Source: a virus
Direction: 5' to 3' (one strand)
Virus record (IMG/VR): IMGVR_UViG_3300048592_000257
Coordinates: 1-34,527 of that record
Length of the DNA stretch: 34,527 bases
The notes below the pieces were generated by a model that did not search any database, was not told the DNA's origin, and was given only the letters and a program-made list of their open reading frames with translations. The first letter of the stretch is position 1. Every line of letters starts with the position of its first letter. Shown piece by piece: positions 8,795 to 17,387 of the stretch. Position numbers and translations under genes: made by a program.

Positions 8795-9234
8795 GGCCGG
8801 CACTCCCTGAAATTTTCGATCTGTTCGTTTGGCACGATGACATCAGCCTCGATCCTGTCGAGGTCGGTCTCTGTGGTTGGGTGGAACGTGGTCCACACCG
8901 CATCTGTGTGCGCGTACATCGCCCGCTTGGTGCCGGGCTCAGCGACGAAGGTGAACGGCGCCTCGACGGTGCGCATCCCGGATTCTGTCCATACGGTGAC
9001 CCGGCCGGCCGACAGGACACAAATATGCTGCTGCCGGTGCATCTTGCCGGTCAGCACGGTCCCCGCGCTCACCCGCATCTCCCGCGCATAGAGTCCTGCA
9101 GCGAAGTGATGAATAATCGGCGGATCGGTCTGGGGGTACTGCAACAGCTCCGCCTCCAAGCTTTGGATCTGTTGCAGCGTCGGCACGGCCGCCACGCTGG
9201 CCTGCTCGCTGATCGCCGGCGCGGTGGTGACCAT
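8770..9234 (-). CDS. Cupin-fold phage protein
   Basis: A 154-aa protein whose central part follows the double-stranded beta-helix pattern of cupins: MRVSAGTVLTGKMHRQQHI, then LSAGRVTVW, then FTFVAEPGTKRAMYAHTDAVW and TTFHPT. In cupins, histidines of motif 1 (here the pair in KMHRQQH) and of motif 2 often bind metal. Small cupin-like proteins of this type are common in phage late regions, with no established function. The start at 9234 overlaps the stop of the preceding appendage protein by ATGA and the end runs 25 bases into the next gene. It may be a virion decoration or an assembly aid; nothing in the sequence decides this. Confidence 0.72.
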   Translation of the reverse strand: MVTTAPAISEQASVAAVPTLQQIQSLEAELLQYPQTDPPIIHHFAAGLYAREMRVSAGTVLTGKMHRQQHICVLSAGRVTVWTESGMRTVEAPFTFVAEPGTKRAMYAHTDAVWTTFHPTTETDLDRIEADVIVPNEQIENFRECRPCLGLQQR

Positions 9235-10094
9235 CAACTCCACGCCCCCACGTATGAGTCGCCGCTTTCCCCGATCTGGCGCACCGCGAACCAGCTCCCG
9301 GCCGCCACCCTTGCGGCGGCGGCATCGGCGAGCGCAATGGCCGGCCTGATGTAGCCGGCGCTCGACACCCGAAACTGACCGCGTGCCGACACCACCATCC
9401 CGGTGCCGGTCGTCGGGGCGACCACCAGCAGGTTCGAGCTGATCGCTGCCGATCCCGTGCGCGTGGCGGCGTTGAGCGGCGAGGAATCGTCGATGCCCCA
9501 CGAGGCCCAGCCCCACCGATCCGTGACCGCGGTGCCCGCGCCGTCGATGTCGATCGTGGCGGCGCCCGAGGTGGCCGACATATCTAACAGGTACAGAAAC
9601 AGCGCGAACTCATAACACCCGGTCGCCAGCGTGACGCGCCCGTTGGCGCTCTGGTTGAATAACTGCTGCGCGCTGGTGGTGCTGGTCAGGGTGTAATCGG
9701 CCGCGTGCTGCGTCCAGAAGGTCGGATACAACGGATGCCAGCCGCGCGCCGCCGCCCCATCGGTGCCGTAGTAATGCCACTCCGCTGGGCCGGCTTCGTC
9801 GCCGGCGAGCTTGATGCCGTTCGCGTCCGATGTGAGCGACATCTGCAGCCGCGCGTCGATCGTCAGATCCTGCGAGGCCACCGTCACGTCGATGGTATCG
9901 GTGTCCGAGGCTGTGACGGCGCCGAGGCCCTCTATCACCGCCGGCGTGGTCGGCCCGCCCGACACCGTAATGCCGGACTGGCCGAGCGCGTTGCGGGCAT
10001 CGGCAGGCGCCAGCACGTCCCGCACGAAATCGCGGAACCACTTCGGATCCCACTGCTCCGGCACCCGCAGCGGCACCCGCTCGACGCCGCTCAC
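9234..10094 (-). CDS. Virion appendage protein with C1q/knob-like C-terminus
   Basis: A 286-aa protein. The N-terminus (VPEQWDPKWFRDFVRDVL, then DARNALGQ) looks like an attachment segment. A short middle region carries strand-rich repeats (VIEGLGAVTASDTDTIDVTV). The C-terminal half (TLTSTTSAQQLFNQSANG, then ATGCYEFALFLYLLDMSATSG) matches the trimeric C1q/TNF-like modules often found at phage fibre tips. It occupies the position of the P22 tail needle gp26, directly after gp10. GTG at 10094 overlaps the gp10-like stop as GTGA. A needle or appendage role is inferred. Confidence 0.7.
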   Translation of the reverse strand: MSGVERVPLRVPEQWDPKWFRDFVRDVLAPADARNALGQSGITVSGGPTTPAVIEGLGAVTASDTDTIDVTVASQDLTIDARLQMSLTSDANGIKLAGDEAGPAEWHYYGTDGAAARGWHPLYPTFWTQHAADYTLTSTTSAQQLFNQSANGRVTLATGCYEFALFLYLLDMSATSGAATIDIDGAGTAVTDRWGWASWGIDDSSPLNAATRTGSAAISSNLLVVAPTTGTGMVVSARGQFRVSSAGYIRPAIALADAAAARVAAGSWFAVRQIGESGDSYVGAWS

Positions 10095-11491
10095 GGCCCC
10101 ACCTCCACATCGGCATAGGCGCGTATCAGTGCGGTTTTGGTGGCCGATGAGCCGGTGAACCGGAAAGCGCGATTGCGCGAGGAACCGAGATTGGTCCAGC
10201 GGCAGCGTGTCAGGTTGTCGCCGGAGAAGCCCATGCCGCGGCTGTAGCTGCCCGACCATGTCCGCCCGTCGTCATCCGACCAGGCGAGCGTGATGGTCGG
10301 CTCGCTGCCCGACCCCTCGGCCGGGCCTTCCCCGGTATCGACCTCGATCTCTAGCGCGTTGAAGGTCACGACCTTGCCGGCATGCGTGACCGGCGGCGTG
10401 ACCGTCTCCCATGTCAGTGCTTGATTCATCTCCTGATGGCCGGCGCGGCTGAAATAGCCGATGCCGTTATCAGTGCCGACGAACACCCGACCGTAACAGG
10501 CTTCCGTGTGCGTCACCCGCCAGTCGGTGCGGCTCGGCGAGACCTTCTGCGACCAGAGCTGCGTCGATGCGTCGTAACGGAATGTTTTGTCGCCAGCGGT
10601 CAGTGCATAGTACGAATGACCGCCGAACGCCCACGCGATGCCCACGGCGGCGCTCGCCTGTGCTTCGGTGAGAGTGTCGAGCCAGTCATCCATTGCCGGC
10701 GTCGAGACCCGCATCGGGTTGTTGCCCGACAGGCGGCGCACGCTGCGCCCGCCCCGCTCCGAGGCGAGCCAGTAGGTCGTATTGTCGATGACCGCCGGCG
10801 AGTGCCGCGCCGCGCAGCCGACCTCAAGCACGCCACCCGGCGCGCGCTCGAACGGAAAATCGGCCAGCCCCGAGTTGTACCACAGTTCGGTCGATTCGGT
10901 GCCGAACAGGATCAGGTCGCGATGGTCGCGGACGCCGGCCACCAGCGAATCGGGATTGGCTTCCGGGGTCGCCACATCGAGCGCGTCATAAGATGTCGCG
11001 TCCGCGAGCGCGCTGATGCCGAACCCAGAGCCGTCGAGGAATCCGTAAACCATAAACTGGTCGAAGAACTCCACCCATGCGGCGGCCTGAAAATCCGGGT
11101 CCGTGATGGTCGCCAGCGTCGCCCCATCCCACACGTAGCCGGTGCCGGCCGAGTTGATAATGACCAGCTCGACGCCGTTGTGGGCCATCGACACGCGCCC
11201 GCTGCCGGCGATCGTGCCGAGGCTCGTGAACAGCCCGCCGCTGTCAACGCTGTAGAGCGTCGTTGCCCACACGACATGAAGCACGCCGCCCATGTTCTTC
11301 ATGCCGCGAATGGCGGCGCCGCCGGTGAACAGCAGCACGTAGATGCCTTCGTCCCGGAACAGCGGCGCCGGCGCCTTGGAGCCCGGCGGCTGGATCTCCG
11401 CGTGCATATTCACGCAGCGCGTGGCCGACGCCTGTGCGTGGCGTGACTCCCAGGACGACAGGCCAAGGGGGACAGGGATGCGCTTGGGCAC
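10091..11491 (-). CDS. P22 gp10-like packaged DNA stabilization / tail accessory protein
   Basis: A 466-aa protein, close in length to P22 gp10 (472 aa). It has the short-motif propeller-like composition typical of that family: GGVLHVVWATTLYSVD near the N-terminus, VEFFDQFMVYG, an ERGGRSVRRLSG segment and a C-terminal strand-rich domain with FRFTGSSATKTALIRAYADVEVG. In P22, gp10 extends the portal-gp4 channel and anchors the needle. It follows the gp4-like gene and precedes the needle-position gene, which is the P22 order. The start is GTG at 11491, six bases after the gp4 stop; no earlier start is possible without a long overlap. Confidence 0.84.
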   Translation of the reverse strand: MPKRIPVPLGLSSWESRHAQASATRCVNMHAEIQPPGSKAPAPLFRDEGIYVLLFTGGAAIRGMKNMGGVLHVVWATTLYSVDSGGLFTSLGTIAGSGRVSMAHNGVELVIINSAGTGYVWDGATLATITDPDFQAAAWVEFFDQFMVYGFLDGSGFGISALADATSYDALDVATPEANPDSLVAGVRDHRDLILFGTESTELWYNSGLADFPFERAPGGVLEVGCAARHSPAVIDNTTYWLASERGGRSVRRLSGNNPMRVSTPAMDDWLDTLTEAQASAAVGIAWAFGGHSYYALTAGDKTFRYDASTQLWSQKVSPSRTDWRVTHTEACYGRVFVGTDNGIGYFSRAGHQEMNQALTWETVTPPVTHAGKVVTFNALEIEVDTGEGPAEGSGSEPTITLAWSDDDGRTWSGSYSRGMGFSGDNLTRCRWTNLGSSRNRAFRFTGSSATKTALIRAYADVEVGP

Positions 11492-11496
11492 TTCGG

Positions 11497-11886
11497 TCAG
11501 CCGCCGTCGAAGTCGAACGCACCGCGGCGCGTGAGCATCGGCGAGAATCGCGGGACTTCCGGCCCCATCTCGCGCGCCACCAGCCGGTCCCACGATCGCT
11601 CGGCAATGGCTGCGGTGGCGCCTGGGATGGCGGCGTGCTCGTCGTTGCCGAGTTCCACGGCAAGGTTGTAGACGATGGCGCGCATGGCGCCACCATCCAC
11701 ATTGACCTCGTCGTCGATCGCGTATGGCCCGATGCCGAGATCGACACCGTTGTCGCGCCATTCTTCGAGCAGATCATTGAACGTGTCGAGCCCGGCGTCC
11801 ATCTGCTCGGTCGCCGGGGTCTCGCCGCGTGCCGTGACGTGGGCCTTCTGGAAAGCCCTGGTGATAATGGCGCGTGCCGTTGCCAC
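11497..11886 (-). CDS. P22 gp4-like tail accessory factor (head completion)
   Basis: A 129-aa protein beginning ATARAIITRAFQKAHV, then GETPATEQMDAGLDTFNDLLEEW. This helix pair is characteristic of the P22 gp4-type tail accessory factor, which binds below the portal dodecamer and closes the filled head. The rest carries the conserved ENxxxxLAxELG-like helix (AIVYNLAVELGNDEH). Start is GTG at 11886 with AAGGA about ten bases upstream. The neighbours (coat upstream, gp10-like downstream) fit exactly. The P22 protein is somewhat longer (166 aa); the shorter form is common in relatives. Confidence 0.82.
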   Translation of the reverse strand: MATARAIITRAFQKAHVTARGETPATEQMDAGLDTFNDLLEEWRDNGVDLGIGPYAIDDEVNVDGGAMRAIVYNLAVELGNDEHAAIPGATAAIAERSWDRLVAREMGPEVPRFSPMLTRRGAFDFDGG

Positions 11887-11898
11887 TTGGCGCAGTCC

Positions 11899-12216
11899 TT
11901 ACGCTGCGGCCTTCGGTCGGGCGGGCGGCGCCGGCGCGATAATGGTCTCGGTCGTGTCCACACCGTTGACGATGGTGGATGGCGCCGAATCCGGCGCGCC
12001 GAGCTTGGCCGGACTATCGACCCACTCCTTGCCGGGGTTGTCGCTCGCCGCGAAGGTGCGGGTCACGATCACGTCGGCGCCGTTGACGACCTTGCGCGCG
12101 TACAGCGCCACCATCGGCGGGCCGGGGTCGCCGAATAGTTGCAGGCGCTCCTCTGGGGTCAGGGATGATTCCGGCTTGCGGCGCAGTTCCGCCAGCGTTG
12201 CGGTTGGCCTGGTCAT
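11899..12216 (-). CDS. Small protein after coat gene, unknown function
   Basis: A 105-aa protein: a charged N-terminal helix (ATLAELRRKPESSLTPEERLQLFG), a middle with short strands (MVALYARKVVNGADVIVTR) and a disordered, proline/alanine-rich tail (APAPPARPKAAA). It is preceded by a strong ribosome site (AGGAGGA, four bases from ATG). It lies between coat and the gp4-like gene, where many P22-like phages carry a small head-associated protein. I do not recognise a family. It may be a decoration or head-completion factor. Confidence 0.74.
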   Translation of the reverse strand: MTRPTATLAELRRKPESSLTPEERLQLFGDPGPPMVALYARKVVNGADVIVTRTFAASDNPGKEWVDSPAKLGAPDSAPSTIVNGVDTTETIIAPAPPARPKAAA

Positions 12217-12242
12217 GGTTCCTCCTGTTGTCGCTTCGGAAA

Positions 12243-12273
12243 CCCGGCGGCCGCGATTCGTGCGGCCGCCGGG
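12243..12273 (-). terminator. Perfect 12-bp GC hairpin after the coat gene
   Basis: CCCGGCGGCCGC and its perfect complement flank a 7-base loop, 15 bases past the coat stop on the transcribed strand. Only three T residues follow, so it is not a full intrinsic terminator. A partial terminator or an mRNA 3' stabilising structure that raises coat expression over downstream genes is plausible. Confidence 0.6.
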
Positions 12274-12287
12274 GATGGTGTCGGCTA

Positions 12288-13487
12288 TCAGCCGAAGATC
12301 CGGCAGGCGAGTTCCGGGTACAGCGTCTTGGTGCCGTACAGGATGTCGAGCCGGATGATGTCGAGGTCGTCATCGACATCGTAGTCATTGATGATGCGCA
12401 CGCTCACGCCATGCGCCGAGGCGCGGGCCTTGAACGCCGCCCCCTTCGGCAGTTCCAGCGGGCACATGACCAGCGCGAACGCATCGCGGTGGAACATGAG
12501 ATTCGCCGGGTAGGCCGTCGAGGCCGAACCCATCAGTGCGATAGGCAGGTTATCCGCCGGGCTGGCGTTGACGGTCTGGTACGCCGTGGAGGTAGTGATA
12601 GCCGGCGAAATGGAAATCGTCGCCTGGCCCGAGCCGTTGGAGTTGGCGTCGGCCGTGACCACGAACTGCCGCGCCTGCCCGGTGCTCTGCTTGTTGACCG
12701 GGTTGACGGCATAGACAGTGTTCGCCGGAGTGCTGCCCAGGGTGATGATATCGCCCGCCTTCACGACGCCGGTAATGCTGTTGGACCAGCCATCAGTCAC
12801 CAGCGAGGAGCCGGTTTGCGACCCGCCATTGACGAGCGGCGTGCCGCCGCGTGCGCCCGTGGTGATACGCGAAACGTTTTGCGTCGAGTAGACCTCGGAG
12901 TTTGCAATGCGGCCAAGTGAGCCCTTGCGCACGAAGTCCTGATTCATCGACGGGTTGAGCAGGCCCTTCAGCGCGTCAGCAGTCGCCCAGTTTGCCGCCG
13001 GGTTGAACACCGTCGAGCGGTTCATCGACGGAGCGGCCTCGTTGTCGAGCTTGGCGGCCGCATCGCCGAGAATGCTGTAGGCGTTCGGAGTCGTGCCCGG
13101 CGTGCCGACAGCGTTGTGGACGTTGACCGCCTCGGCGAGCAGATCGACATCGACCTGATCGGCCAGCACTTCCATTGCCGGCTGGATGTAGCGCTCGGAG
13201 TATTTCTCGATGGTCAGCGTTAGATCGCTCGATGAGAAATCCCAAGAGACGTGTTTGCGCTTGTTGACGACGATGCTGGTCGAGTTCTCGGTCACGTCCT
13301 GATTGACGCGAGTCGCGCCATCCGACGCCGCGAACTTGACCGGCTTGCGGATCGTCAAGGTGTTGCCCACCTTGACGAACTCGTTCTTATACTCCCGATG
13401 AACGAGCGAGCCCGCCACCAGGTTGTTGGTCAGGATGCGAAGGCTTTCCTTCGCGATGACCGTTGGAGTAAGCAGTGTATCAGCCAT
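12288..13487 (-). CDS. Major coat protein, P22 gp5-like
   Basis: A 399-aa protein of the P22 coat (HK97-fold) family. Supporting segments: the opening TLLTPTVIAKESLRILTNNL with VHREYKNEF, the early GNTLTIRKPVKF, WDFSSSDLTLTIEKYSERYIQPAM, a middle containing NANxxxILGDAAAKLDNEAAP, then a strand-rich insert (VKAGDIITLGSTPANTVYAV) and the ending VSVRIINDYDVDDDLDIIRLDILYG. It forms the T=7 shell with the scaffold. AAAGGAG lies about twelve bases before the ATG. A strong hairpin follows the gene, consistent with high expression. Confidence 0.9.
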   Translation of the reverse strand: MADTLLTPTVIAKESLRILTNNLVAGSLVHREYKNEFVKVGNTLTIRKPVKFAASDGATRVNQDVTENSTSIVVNKRKHVSWDFSSSDLTLTIEKYSERYIQPAMEVLADQVDVDLLAEAVNVHNAVGTPGTTPNAYSILGDAAAKLDNEAAPSMNRSTVFNPAANWATADALKGLLNPSMNQDFVRKGSLGRIANSEVYSTQNVSRITTGARGGTPLVNGGSQTGSSLVTDGWSNSITGVVKAGDIITLGSTPANTVYAVNPVNKQSTGQARQFVVTADANSNGSGQATISISPAITTSTAYQTVNASPADNLPIALMGSASTAYPANLMFHRDAFALVMCPLELPKGAAFKARASAHGVSVRIINDYDVDDDLDIIRLDILYGTKTLYPELACRIFG

Positions 13488-13528
13488 GGCCCGATGCTCC
13501 TTTGAGCTTGCGGGCCGCGGGCGTCAGA

Positions 13529-14563
13529 TCATGCGCGGCGCCTCCTGGCTGCTTCCCTGCGGTTCATCTCCTCGATGTATTCCTCGTCGCTCAGATCTTC
13601 GAGCCGACGGGAACCAGCGCCAGAGCGACCGCCCGGAATCTGGCCCGGCACCGGCGCCGCCTTGGACACTCGCGACCCAGGTTGCGCCTTGGCTCGTGGG
13701 GCTGCGTCGTGCTCATCGTCGGCCTCGCCGTCCTGCGCTCCGGCAGGGGATTGGCTGGCCGCCGCTCGCTCGGCGCGCGTCTTGTCCACGAACCGCCAGA
13801 CCTCACGCTCTTGGGCTTTCGGCGACAGCCTGGCGACGCGGTCCAGCTCGGCGGGGTTTTGCCCCAGCAGATACAGCAGCTCGGCTGCATCGGCCTCCTC
13901 GCTCACGGCATCAGCCATGTGCCTCGTCCACGGCAGTTCAGGATCGAACAGCACCTCGTCGAGATCGGGGTACTTCGCGGCGGCTGCCAGATAGGATTTT
14001 GTCTCTGCGTCGGTGGGCTGCCGGGGTTGGCCGGCATCGCGCGGGGTGCTCGCCGTGGAGCCCTTCTGCTCCTGGCTGGCCGCCTGGTGCTGCGTGAGCT
14101 TCCAGTCGGTCAGGGCGTCCGCGAAATCTTCGACAGAGTCGTAATCGTCTATCTTCGGGCGGCCGTCGTCCTTACCTGCCTCAGTGCCCCCGGTCGGCGC
14201 GGGTTGCCCCTTGCCTTCCAGTGCTTCGAGACGGCCCCGCAGGTACGCGGTCTCCTGTTCCGTCTCGCGCAATCGTCGCGTGAGGGTATTGATGCGCATT
14301 TGCGGGGGCTTGCCCCGCCGAGCACCGGCATCCGGCTCGTGTTCGGCGCTGTCATCGCCCGAAGCGGGTTCGTCGGATCCTTTCGACCTGGCCTTGGAGT
14401 CAGCCTTGTCGGCGGGCGCCTTCTCCCGGCCCTGTATGGATGCGTCAGGGTTCGCCACCGTGTCGGGCAACGGATCGCGGGTAGAGTCCCCGGTTTCCTC
14501 CTCGGTCACGGCGACCGATTCAGCAAACTCCGCGCCTTCTTCCTGTCGCGTTGACTGTGTCAT
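13529..14563 (-). CDS. Scaffolding protein, P22 gp8-like
   Basis: A 344-aa, highly charged and largely disordered protein. It has an acidic N-terminus, a coiled coil around residues 88-117 (RINTLTRRLRETEQETAYLR), a central region with WRFVDKTRAER, and a basic helical C-terminus (LSDEEYIEEMNRREAARRRR). Phage P22 gp8 binds coat through just such a basic C-terminal helix-turn-helix, then exits and is reused. Position between portal and coat is diagnostic. No protease domain is present, so the scaffold is probably released intact. Confidence 0.87.
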   Translation of the reverse strand: MTQSTRQEEGAEFAESVAVTEEETGDSTRDPLPDTVANPDASIQGREKAPADKADSKARSKGSDEPASGDDSAEHEPDAGARRGKPPQMRINTLTRRLRETEQETAYLRGRLEALEGKGQPAPTGGTEAGKDDGRPKIDDYDSVEDFADALTDWKLTQHQAASQEQKGSTASTPRDAGQPRQPTDAETKSYLAAAAKYPDLDEVLFDPELPWTRHMADAVSEEADAAELLYLLGQNPAELDRVARLSPKAQEREVWRFVDKTRAERAAASQSPAGAQDGEADDEHDAAPRAKAQPGSRVSKAAPVPGQIPGGRSGAGSRRLEDLSDEEYIEEMNRREAARRRRA

Positions 14564-14595
14564 TCTCTCTGTCCCCGTTCAACCAAAAACCGTCA

Positions 14596-16668
14596 TTACG
14601 CAGGGATACTCGCGTTTCCAGCCCTGGCGGCGGCCAGCACCTCGGCGAGCGCTTCGGCAATCATCTCGCGCACCTGCTCGGGCGCCACTGCCTGCGCCTC
14701 GGCGAGCTTGGCCTCGGCCTCCATGAGCTTCGCGGTCGCTTCCTTCATGCGCGCTTCCAGCTCGATCCGCTGCGCCTGCTCGGCGGCTGCGGCCTGCGCC
14801 TGGGCAGCCTCGGCCTGCGGGTCCGATCCGGCCTCGCCATCGGACTGCTGGGCCAGCTCGGCGCGCTCGGACGCCTCAAGGAGCTGCGGCGGCACCATCT
14901 TGCGCAACCGCTTGGCTATCTCGTCGGCGCCGGGCCAGTCCATGTTTTGCACGACCTTGTCCATGACGCCGACGACGGCCTGCGGAGCCGCCTGCGCGAG
15001 TGTGCCCATGAGGTCCATCAGCGACTGCGCGGCCTCCATGCGCTGCGTGGTCATCGACGGGCCGGTGGTAACGGCCACGTCGTAACGCTGAGCGCCGAGG
15101 TCCGCCTTGACGGGCGCCCCGTCCTCGCCCTGGGTCTGGTAGTTGATGCGCACGAAGTCCTCGGCATCCTTGGCAGTCTTGACGCGCACCACCCGGTCGG
15201 TGTCATAGACCGCCGGAACCATATCGACCAGGATGCGCCCGACGTGCTCGACGGCCTTGGCGAGTGCGTCGTGCCACTCGAACGTCCCCACATCGCCCTC
15301 GCGCTGACGTGCGAGGATCGCTCTGCCGCTGCTCTCGTTGCTGCGCGCCCCGAGCGATGCGTCATACATACCAATCGTGTTTTTGATGTCGTCGTTGGCG
15401 TGCAGCGCTTGGGCGATCTCGGCAGCCGGGTTGCCGGCCATCGACACCCGCTGCGGCGGTGGCACGCCTTCGCGTGCGCGGTACTTCAGCAGCGTCCGGG
15501 GGCCTTCGCTGGCGGCGGTATAGTCGGACTCGAATCCCGCGATTGACTGCGCATCGGCCAACCACGGGGCTTTCGGCGCCAGCGCCACGGCCTCGGTGGC
15601 GGCCGAGCGCCAGTAGTTGTAAGACCGCTGCGCGTCGTGACTGTGGCGGAACAGCGACTCGTAAACCACCCGGCCATCGACGATCAGCTCGGGGCCGAGC
15701 ACGGGCGCCAGCGGGATATAGCCGCCGTCCCACGGATAGGGACCGTCGAGCACCCCGCCGCCGTCGATCAGCGCCCAGCGCACGTTGCGCTCGTGGCCGC
15801 GTCGATCGCGGTGGATCCCGACGCCAGCCGCCTCGAGCTCCGTCTGCACCTGCCGGTAGTCGCCGAGAGTCATTACCCGCCCATCGGTCAGCTGCACATA
15901 GATTGCGTTCTCCACATCGACGCGGAAATACTCTGCCACCCTGACCGAATCGCCCGGCGCCCAGAATGGCCGCGAGGCTTCCGGCAGGGAATCAATATCG
16001 GTGACATTCTTCCAGCGTTTTTCTGCGGCGCGCCTCGGCAGATCCACGTAGATGAACGCATAACTGGCGGCCGAGAAATCCGGTTCGTTGTCGAACATCC
16101 CGACCGGATCGACCATCACCGAGCACGGGTTTCGCACTGCCTGGATGCACAGCTCCTGCTCGAACCCGTCCGGGCGCGCGTATCGCTTGACCACCCGCAG
16201 CCAGCCGAACCCGCCACGCACGCAATGCTCCAACGCTTTGTCGTAGGCGCGTTCGGCGCGTGAGGTCGCCTCGATGTTCCTGATGATGCCCTCCATCACG
16301 GCGGCGTACGTGTAGTCCTGCGTGCCGGCGACGTTTTTCAGCGCCACCGTGACGGCGTTCGCCTCGATTGGACGGACTTTGATCTGCAGCCGGTTCTGCT
16401 TGCCGTCGCCGAGCACCTGCCGCTCAAACTTCGGCAGTTGGTTGATCGTCAGCTCGACCCGATCGGTGCCGCGGTCCTGGCGCACGCTTTCCGGCCACTG
16501 CGTCCGGCCGGCGCGAAATTCGGTGTCTTTCGCGTGGGCGTCGTACAGCTCGCTCCACACCGATTCGGCCTCGCGGGCCTGCTCGCGCGCTTCGGCGACC
16601 AGATCCGCGTGCTCTGCCTTCTCGTCGCGGGTGTCCTCGCCGCGATCAACGGTCATATCGACATCCAT
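14596..16668 (-). CDS. Portal protein, P22 gp1-like
   Basis: A 690-aa portal of the P22 type (P22 gp1 is 725 aa). Characteristic segments are LTINQLPKFERQVLGDGKQNR near residue 75, the DPVGMFDNEPDFSAASYAF region, a wing domain, IAGFESDYTAASEGPRTLLKY, and NESSGRAILARQREGDVGTF near the stem. The last 90 residues form an Ala/Glu/Gln helix like the long barrel of P22. The dodecamer is the DNA channel and docks terminase and gp4. GAGG lies a few bases before the ATG. The start overlaps the terminase C-terminal ORF by 16 bases. Confidence 0.91.
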   Translation of the reverse strand: MDVDMTVDRGEDTRDEKAEHADLVAEAREQAREAESVWSELYDAHAKDTEFRAGRTQWPESVRQDRGTDRVELTINQLPKFERQVLGDGKQNRLQIKVRPIEANAVTVALKNVAGTQDYTYAAVMEGIIRNIEATSRAERAYDKALEHCVRGGFGWLRVVKRYARPDGFEQELCIQAVRNPCSVMVDPVGMFDNEPDFSAASYAFIYVDLPRRAAEKRWKNVTDIDSLPEASRPFWAPGDSVRVAEYFRVDVENAIYVQLTDGRVMTLGDYRQVQTELEAAGVGIHRDRRGHERNVRWALIDGGGVLDGPYPWDGGYIPLAPVLGPELIVDGRVVYESLFRHSHDAQRSYNYWRSAATEAVALAPKAPWLADAQSIAGFESDYTAASEGPRTLLKYRAREGVPPPQRVSMAGNPAAEIAQALHANDDIKNTIGMYDASLGARSNESSGRAILARQREGDVGTFEWHDALAKAVEHVGRILVDMVPAVYDTDRVVRVKTAKDAEDFVRINYQTQGEDGAPVKADLGAQRYDVAVTTGPSMTTQRMEAAQSLMDLMGTLAQAAPQAVVGVMDKVVQNMDWPGADEIAKRLRKMVPPQLLEASERAELAQQSDGEAGSDPQAEAAQAQAAAAEQAQRIELEARMKEATAKLMEAEAKLAEAQAVAPEQVREMIAEALAEVLAAARAGNASIPA

Positions 16669-17387
16669 GATCCCTCACCTGCCTGTCGGCCCTTGCGGTG
16701 CGCCGGGCGTGTCTCCGGCAGCCACACGAGCACATCCTCTCGGGTGGCGACCAGGTAGCGCAGCGCGTCCATCAGATGATCGTTTTCCTTCACCACGCGA
16801 CCATGGTCGTCGCGCCGGTACAGGCGCAGCTCGGCCTGCATCATTGTCAGCGAGCGAAAGATCTTCAGCCGGCCGGTTGTCAGCCGGTTGTAGACCTCGA
16901 ACAAGCCTGCCTCGACGGCATTCTTCGCCTTGGCCAGCCGCAGCCCGCAGTCCTCGTATTCGCGCATCAGGGTTTTGCCGTCCACCTGGCTGCGCCCGCG
17001 TGACGCCGGATCAATCGCGCCCATCAGCTCCGCGCCGGGCGCCTTGATCGCCGCCGTGTGCACCGCCGGCTCGGCCTCGCCGCGCTTGTATTCGCGGAAG
17101 CAGTAGATGATGTCGTTATCGCGATCCCACGCGCCCCAAGCTGCCGCCGTGCTGCGCCACCCGACATCGAGCCCGTAGCCTCGGGGCCAGTGGCCCGGCA
17201 GCGCGAAGTCGTCGCACACCGCCTCATCGAGCGCCACCGGGTAGATGGCGCCGGCGCCGATGCGGGGGATCCCCTTGGACCGGGCATCGCGCAAATAGGG
17301 CGGCGTCGCTGCGAGCAGCCGCGCCTTTTCCGCCTCGCTCAGATGCGGCACGTCATCCCAACCCACCATCACCACGGATCGGCTCAC
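16653..17387 (-). CDS. terL: Terminase large subunit, C-terminal nuclease half (separate ORF)
   Basis: A 244-aa ORF carrying the RNase H-fold headful nuclease of a large terminase. The metal-binding aspartates are visible: D74 in YGLDVGW, D126 in AIDPAS and D207 in HLMDALRY. The N-terminal part (WDDVPHLSEAEKARLLAATPP, RDARSKGIP, GAIYP) is the usual linker between the two terminase domains. Its GTG start overlaps the TGA of the ATPase ORF as GTGA. A -1 slip at the junction would fuse the two into one normal-length protein of about 490 aa. All catalytic residues are kept, so either true two-chain terminase, frameshift fusion or a sequence error is possible. Confidence 0.88.
   Translation of the reverse strand: MSRSVVMVGWDDVPHLSEAEKARLLAATPPYLRDARSKGIPRIGAGAIYPVALDEAVCDDFALPGHWPRGYGLDVGWRSTAAAWGAWDRDNDIIYCFREYKRGEAEPAVHTAAIKAPGAELMGAIDPASRGRSQVDGKTLMREYEDCGLRLAKAKNAVEAGLFEVYNRLTTGRLKIFRSLTMMQAELRLYRRDDHGRVVKENDHLMDALRYLVATREDVLVWLPETRPAHRKGRQAGEGSWMSI

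Noticed and set aside
7952-9091. Plus-strand ORF of 379 codons over virion genes
   Set aside because: It is antisense to two recognised virion genes, crosses their junction and shows no protein-like pattern. It is a shadow.
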